Positions 40,971-45,074 of a DNA stretch of 45,074 nucleotides are shown piece by piece. The notes beneath the pieces are model-generated. The model was given only the letters and a program-made list of their open reading frames with translations, was not told the DNA's origin and made no database searches. The translations under genes and the position numbers were made by a program. Position 1 is the first letter of the stretch. Every line of letters begins with the position of its first letter. Source of the stretch: Natronococcus pandeyae (GTDB lineage: Archaea; Halobacteriota; Halobacteria; Halobacteriales; Natrialbaceae); assembly GCF_008122205.1 (NCBI RefSeq), contig NZ_PHNJ01000024.1, positions 1 through 45,074 of the forward strand, in the 5' to 3' direction.

Positions 40971-42086
40971 ATGCGCGTCACCGAGGGCGGAATCGAACTC
41001 GAGGTCCCCGGCGAACAGACCGAGGGCGTCGAGGAGTCGGTGTTCTACAACCCGCGACAGGAGTTGAACCGTGACCTGACGATCGCGACGCTGCGGGCCT
41101 TCCGCGAGCGCGAACCGCGAGCGGAGTCGTACCTCGACGCGATGGCCGCCAGCGGCGTCCGCGGCGTCCGGGCCGCCGCCGACGACTGGGACGTCACCTG
41201 TTGTGACGTCGACGAGGAGGCCGTCGCCCTCGCCGAGGAGAACCTCGAGCGAAACGACTGCGAAGCGACCGTCGAACACCGCGACGTCAACGCCCTCATG
41301 CACGAGGAGGTGTTCGACGTGATCGATCTCGACCCGTACGGAACACCGATGCCGTTTGCCGACGCTGCCGTCTCGAACTGCCGCGATCTGCTCTGCGTGA
41401 CCGCGACCGACACGGCACCGTTGTGCGGCGCTCATTTCAACAGCGGCGTCCGCTCCTACTCCGCCGTCCCGCAAAACACCGACTACCACGCCGAGATGGG
41501 TGTCAGAATCCTGCTCTCCGCACTGGCTCGCAGCGCCGCCCGCTTCGACGTCGGCGTCGAGCCGATTCTAACCCACGCGACCAGCCACTACGTCCGGACC
41601 TACCTCGAACTCGAGCACAAGCCGACCGCGGCCGACGCGGCGATCGACGAACTCGGCCACCTCTACCACTGCGAGGACTGCCTGCACCGGGAGGCGGATC
41701 CGGGGCTGATCGCCGATCCGCTCGAGACGTGTCCGAACTGCGGGGGAACGCGAATCCTCGCCGCAGGTCCGGTCTGGCTCGGTTCGATCCGCGACCGGGA
41801 GTTCGTCGCCGACGTTCGCGAGACGGTTCCCGACTCGTTCGGAACCGCCGAGAAGGCCCGAGAGCTCTGCGAGGTGCTCGAGGCCGAACTCGACCAGCCG
41901 ACCCACTACGACCAGCACAAGCTCTGTCGAAACTGGGGGCTGCCAGCCAACGCGATGGACGACTTCCTCGCGGATCTGCGGGAGGCGGGCTACGAGGGCT
42001 CTCGAGCCCACTACGGCGGGACGACGTTCAAGACGGACGCCTCCGTCGCGGAGATTCGCGAGGCAACTGCAGACTCGCTCGACTGA
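40971..42086 (+). CDS. trm1: tRNA (guanine(26)-N2)-dimethyltransferase Trm1
   Basis: A 371-residue SAM-dependent enzyme that makes m2,2G26 in tRNAs. Recognised blocks: [20 protein letters not shown] near residue 25, the SAM motif [13 protein letters not shown] (about 59-71), the DLDPYGTP motif (about 120-127, the catalytic DPFG/DPYG), then the zinc-ribbon region with CEDCLHRE and CPNCGGT in the C-terminal domain and [14 protein letters not shown]. Length is normal. The ATG at 40971 is chosen; the longer frame upstream is not family-like. A gap of 200 bases separates it from the divergent lipoprotein gene. Confidence 0.95.
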   Translation: MRVTEGGIELEVPGEQTEGVEESVFYNPRQELNRDLTIATLRAFREREPRAESYLDAMAASGVRGVRAAADDWDVTCCDVDEEAVALAEENLERNDCEATVEHRDVNALMHEEVFDVIDLDPYGTPMPFADAAVSNCRDLLCVTATDTAPLCGAHFNSGVRSYSAVPQNTDYHAEMGVRILLSALARSAARFDVGVEPILTHATSHYVRTYLELEHKPTAADAAIDELGHLYHCEDCLHREADPGLIADPLETCPNCGGTRILAAGPVWLGSIRDREFVADVRETVPDSFGTAEKARELCEVLEAELDQPTHYDQHKLCRNWGLPANAMDDFLADLREAGYEGSRAHYGGTTFKTDASVAEIREATADSLD

Positions 42087-42167
42087 TCGGCTCACCGTCT
42101 CGTAGACTATCTACTGCCGGCCTATGCCACACAACGGTCTATCTGGCGGTATCTCGATGATCGACAC

Positions 42168-43475
42168 GTGGTCGATCACAGACGAGGACTCGAGTTCACG
42201 ACGCACATCGTACGGCTCGCTCGGACCGAACAGCTGACGCTCCTCGCGGCCGGCGTCGCCTTCTACGGGTTCATCTCGCTCGTTCCGCTGATGTTGCTCT
42301 CGCTGGCGATCGCGGCGTCGATCGGCGGCGAGCAACTCGCAGCACGGGTCACGGCCGCGGCCGACGACATTCTGACGCCGTCAGCGCAGCAACTCCTCGC
42401 CGAGACGCTCGTCGACGAGTCCGGCCGCCGGGGAGCGACGGTCGTCGGTGCACTGGGCCTCCTCTGGGGCTCGAGCCGGGTTCTCCGCGGTCTCGACCGC
42501 GCGTTCTCTTCGGTGTACGGAACCGCAGCGTCGAAGTCGCTGCTCGATACGCTCTGGGATGCAACGATCGCCGTCGTCGCGATCACGATCGGACTCGGAC
42601 TGGTCGGCGTCCTCGATCTCGCGCTCGCGCTCGTTCCGTTCGACGGACTCGCGTTCGTCGGTCCGCTGTTCGTGCTGCTGGGACTGATCGTCGCGTTCTG
42701 GCCGCTCTACGTCATCTTTCCGGACGCCGACGTCGGACTCAGTGAGGCGTTTCCCGGGACGCTCGTCGCTGCCCTGGGGTGGTTCGTGCTCAGTCGAACC
42801 TTCTCGCTGTACGCCGGGATCGCCACCGAGTACGCGTTCTACGGCGCACTCGGGGCCGTCTTCCTCGTGCTCGTATGGCTGTACGCCGGTTCGATTATCC
42901 TCATCTTTGGTGCAATTCTCAACGCAACGCTCGCCAACCGTGAAGTGGATCGGCAGCTACAAAGTCCCCGCCCCCGACAGCTTTCCACAGAAGCGATGAC
43001 TGACGACGCTACGGGTGCCGACGAGGGGACCGCGCAGGATCGCCCGGATTCGGGCGGCACGGAGCGAACGGGAACACGCTCGAGCGCCCGGACGCGGGAC
43101 CGCTCGGACGATCCCGCTGCGCTCCGCGAGGAGATCGAACGGCTGCGCGACCGCGTCGACGAGTTCGAAGACGGGGTCGAGCGCCGCACGGTCAGGAAAG
43201 AATCCCTCGAGGGAGAACTCAAACAGTACGTTCGCCGGCGTGTTCGACGAAGCCACGCCCACGGCTGGGGACCGTACCTCGTCTTGCTGTACGGAACCGC
43301 GATGGCGATCGCGGCGTTTTACTTCCTGACCGGCGGGTGGGCGATCCTGGCGATGTTCGTCGTCTGGACGTCGACCCTCGGCGTCTACGTGCTGATGGTG
43401 CTGGTCGGCGCCGGAATCTCCCTGCTCGGAGTGCCCGGCCGACTCCGCGACCGCGTCAGTGAGTGGCGGTCCTGA
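42168..43475 (+). CDS. YihY/BrkB-family membrane protein fused to a coiled-coil two-helix tail
   Basis: A 435-residue protein with a GTG start at 42168. Residues about 1-270 are the YihY/BrkB domain with six hydrophobic segments and the conserved block AAGVAFYGFISLVPLMLLSL and GALGLLWGSSRVLRGLDRAFSS, then WLYAGSIILIFGAILNA near 250. The C-terminal part (about 275-435) has an acidic linker, a coiled-coil (REEIERLRDRVDEFEDGVER) and two more membrane helices (SHAHGWGPYLVLLYGTAMAI, VLMVLVGAGISLLGVPGRL). That second unit also occurs as a separate haloarchaeal protein, sometimes labelled bZIP, and an in-frame ATG at 42996 could allow it to be made separately. The role of YihY proteins is unknown (the ribonuclease BN label is outdated). 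Confidence 0.85.
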   Translation: MVDHRRGLEFTTHIVRLARTEQLTLLAAGVAFYGFISLVPLMLLSLAIAASIGGEQLAARVTAAADDILTPSAQQLLAETLVDESGRRGATVVGALGLLWGSSRVLRGLDRAFSSVYGTAASKSLLDTLWDATIAVVAITIGLGLVGVLDLALALVPFDGLAFVGPLFVLLGLIVAFWPLYVIFPDADVGLSEAFPGTLVAALGWFVLSRTFSLYAGIATEYAFYGALGAVFLVLVWLYAGSIILIFGAILNATLANREVDRQLQSPRPRQLSTEAMTDDATGADEGTAQDRPDSGGTERTGTRSSARTRDRSDDPAALREEIERLRDRVDEFEDGVERRTVRKESLEGELKQYVRRRVRRSHAHGWGPYLVLLYGTAMAIAAFYFLTGGWAILAMFVVWTSTLGVYVLMVLVGAGISLLGVPGRLRDRVSEWRS

Positions 43476-43548
43476 CGCCCTCCGACCGGCCTGAAACGAA
43501 CGACTCGTTTTTCCACCGCCAGCTATAACGGCCAGTCACAGTGGCGTC

Positions 43549-44457
43549 ATGTGGTTCGAATCAGCACACGTCGAAGCAACCAGGGACAGTTTCCCCGAGT
43601 GGATGGCGCTGTGGTTTGCGCTCCTCTCTCACCTCGGCAGTATCTGGTTCGTCGCGCCGGTAGTCGTCCTCGCCTACTGGTTCTGGGACCGCCACCGGTT
43701 CGCGCCGTGGCTCGGGATCGTCACGGGCGGCTACGCCGTCATGATCGGGCTCAAGGAACTGTTCCAGATCGCCCGTCCGGAGGTCGGGCCCGCTATCGAA
43801 CCCGAGACGCTGCCGACCGTCGTCGCGTTCCTCTACGCCCCGGCCGTCGAGTTCGAGACGATGGCGTTTCCCAGCGGCCACGCCCTCGCCGCGACGATCG
43901 TCTGGACGATGCTCGCCCTCGAGTCGGACGTTGGAACCGGACGACAGCGGCTGATCGGCGCCGCAGCGATGGTCGTCCTCGTCGCATTTTCCCGGGTCGC
44001 CGTCGGCGTCCACTATCCGACCGACGTCGCAGTCGGCGCGCTGGTCGGCGTCGGCTATCTGGCGACCGCCCTGTGGCTTCGAGATCGTGTTGCGAAGACG
44101 GGACGTTTCACGCCGACCGTCGCCCTGTTCGCGAGTGCGGCGGCCCTCTCGGTGCTCGCGATGTGGGGGAGCGGTAAACCCGACGCCACCGCACTCCTCG
44201 GCGGCAGTCTCGGTGCGGCCCTCGCGTGGCGATACGCGAGACCGGCACGCGAACCGTGGTCGCTCGGCTTCCGCGGGTTCGGTCGTGCGTTGTTCGGTCT
44301 CGCGTTGCTCGCGACCGTTGCACTCGTCCTCCTCGTCGTCGAGACGACCGTCGTCTGGTTCGCCGTCGGACTCGCGGGCGGCCTCGTCGTCGTCGGTCTT
44401 CCGCAGTTTCTCTCCGCGCTGTCGACGGCCGCGACGCGGGCCGATGCGACGAGCTAA
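43549..44457 (+). CDS. PAP2-type membrane phosphatase
   Basis: A 302-residue integral membrane protein of the type 2 phosphatidic acid phosphatase superfamily. The three catalytic motifs are all present: K(x6)RP as KELFQIARP (about 69-77), PSGH as FPSGHALA (108-111) and SR(x5)H(x3)D as SRVAVGVHYPTD (148-159), where the histidine forms the phospho-enzyme. Extra hydrophobic segments at the C-terminus (about 165-300) make it longer than the simplest six-helix family members. It would dephosphorylate lipid or isoprenoid phosphates at the outer membrane face. Confidence 0.9.
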   Translation: MWFESAHVEATRDSFPEWMALWFALLSHLGSIWFVAPVVVLAYWFWDRHRFAPWLGIVTGGYAVMIGLKELFQIARPEVGPAIEPETLPTVVAFLYAPAVEFETMAFPSGHALAATIVWTMLALESDVGTGRQRLIGAAAMVVLVAFSRVAVGVHYPTDVAVGALVGVGYLATALWLRDRVAKTGRFTPTVALFASAAALSVLAMWGSGKPDATALLGGSLGAALAWRYARPAREPWSLGFRGFGRALFGLALLATVALVLLVVETTVVWFAVGLAGGLVVVGLPQFLSALSTAATRADATS

Positions 44458-44478
44458 CGACTCGTTCGAACAGGCCAC

Positions 44479-44484
44479 AAAAAA
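44479..44484 (-). terminator. T-run behind glutamine synthetase
   Basis: Six A on the plus strand at 44479-44484, read as TTTTTT on the minus strand, lie about 35 bases after the glutamine synthetase stop, in the convergent interval with the PAP2 gene. A typical archaeal termination signal. Confidence 0.45.
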
Positions 44485-44519
44485 GATCCAGATCGGTGGC
44501 GTCGTACTGACGGCGGCGG

Positions 44520-45074
44520 TTAGAACGTCTCGAGGTAGCGGTCGAGTTCCCACTGGGAGACGTCGATGAGGTACTCCTCGAACTCCTCGCGTTTGGCTTC
44601 GACGAACTTCTCGCCGATGTGCTCGCCGAGTGCGTCGTAGACGACGTCGTCCTCCTCGAGGGCGTCGACTGCTTCGCCGAGGTTCGACGGCAGCGTCTCG
44701 ATGCCGTACTCTTCGCGTTTCTTTTCGTCGAACTCGTAGATGTTCTCGCGGACCGGGTCCGGACACTCGAGGTTGTTCTCGATTCCCTCGAGACCAGCAT
44801 GAATCATCACGGCGAGTGCGAGGTACGGGTTACAGGAGGGGTCCGGCGAGCGCAGTTCGACGCGCGACGCCGCGGGGACGCGAGCGGCGGGTTTGCGGAT
44901 CAGCGCCGAACGGTTGCGGTCGGACCAGGCGACGTAGACGGGGGCCTCGTAGCCGGGAACCAGGCGCTTGTAGCTGTTGACGGTGGGGTTCGCGACCGCC
45001 GTGATCGCCGGCGCGTGCTCGAGGATGCCGGCGGTGAAGGCGTGTGCCTCCTCAGAGAGGTCGAACTCGTCGTC
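44520..45074 (-). CDS. glnA: Glutamine synthetase type I, C-terminal part
   Basis: The last 185 residues of the enzyme; the gene continues beyond the right edge. It makes glutamine from glutamate, ammonia and ATP. In the visible part: [20 protein letters not shown], the ATP/glutamate-site block [33 protein letters not shown], then [20 protein letters not shown], all characteristic of GSI. The Tyr of the adenylylation loop in bacterial GSI-beta (near NLYDLP) is replaced by a different sequence ([20 protein letters not shown]), as expected for the GSI-alpha type of archaea, so control by adenylylation is unlikely. The end DRYLETF is also typical. Confidence 0.95.
   Translation of the reverse strand, partial: DDEFDLSEEAHAFTAGILEHAPAITAVANPTVNSYKRLVPGYEAPVYVAWSDRNRSALIRKPAARVPAASRVELRSPDPSCNPYLALAVMIHAGLEGIENNLECPDPVRENIYEFDEKKREEYGIETLPSNLGEAVDALEEDDVVYDALGEHIGEKFVEAKREEFEEYLIDVSQWELDRYLETF

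Overview
The window is a chromosomal segment of a halophilic archaeon (class Halobacteria; gene content and style are close to Natrialbales relatives such as Natrinema or Haloterrigena, an inference only). The signs are high GC, strongly acidic predicted proteins, Tat rather than Sec lipoprotein signals, archaeal promoters of the BRE/TATA type, many probably leaderless starts, and archaeal marker genes: aIF2-beta with a TRAM domain, Rio2, Trm1, NcsA, FtsZ2, CobY and CbiZ.

Layout. 1-6300: a sugar module with an ABC importer (binding lipoprotein, two permeases, ATPase), the start of a galactonate-dehydratase-like enolase-superfamily gene, a divergent IclR regulator and a 2-keto-3-deoxy-(phospho)gluconate/galactonate-type aldolase; together they look like uptake plus a semi-phosphorylative Entner-Doudoroff-type branch. 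6350-14650: housekeeping and conserved genes (membrane protein, Rio2 kinase, lipoate ligase homologue, endonuclease IV, methyltransferase, hotdog protein, hydrolase, NcsA tRNA thiolation). 14650-17320: a 15-bp repeat array directly behind ftsZ2, then ftsZ2 itself, with a ribbon-helix-helix (RHH) gene and an RHH/zinc-ribbon gene upstream and an inverted-repeat-rich promoter between them. 17449-19358: tRNA-Tyr, repeated copies of its 3' end, and a gene-poor stretch with one 59-residue zinc-finger-like gene. 19359-22344: DUF5789-like protein, aIF2-beta, a winged-helix regulator and an M24-fold protein whose metal ligands are altered.

22420-28145: a compact, overlapping corrinoid salvage operon (HAD phosphatase, CbiB, CobS, CobY, CobT, CobD, CbiZ) covering amide-bond cleavage of scavenged corrinoids, aminopropanol arm attachment and nucleotide loop assembly. 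28163-30268: a CPA2 antiporter with a Usp-like tail. 31210-34663: dhaKLM dihydroxyacetone kinase genes and a membrane protein that may be the transporter. 34938-45074: THEP1 NTPase, Tat-exported amidohydrolase, amphi-Trp protein, NTF2-like protein, HisH carrying an in-frame double-hairpin insertion, a SWIM zinc-finger protein, an acidic lipoprotein, Trm1, a BrkB-like membrane protein with a coiled-coil tail, a PAP2 phosphatase and the C-terminal part of glutamine synthetase.

The least explained structures are the repeat array behind ftsZ2 (repeats with short spacers merging into perfect tandem copies), the 57-bp palindromic in-frame insertion in hisH with a near-duplicated 6-bp flank, the operator-like cluster in the ftsZ2 promoter, and the tRNA-Tyr tail repeats. 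No CRISPR array, complete insertion sequence or defence system was recognised.
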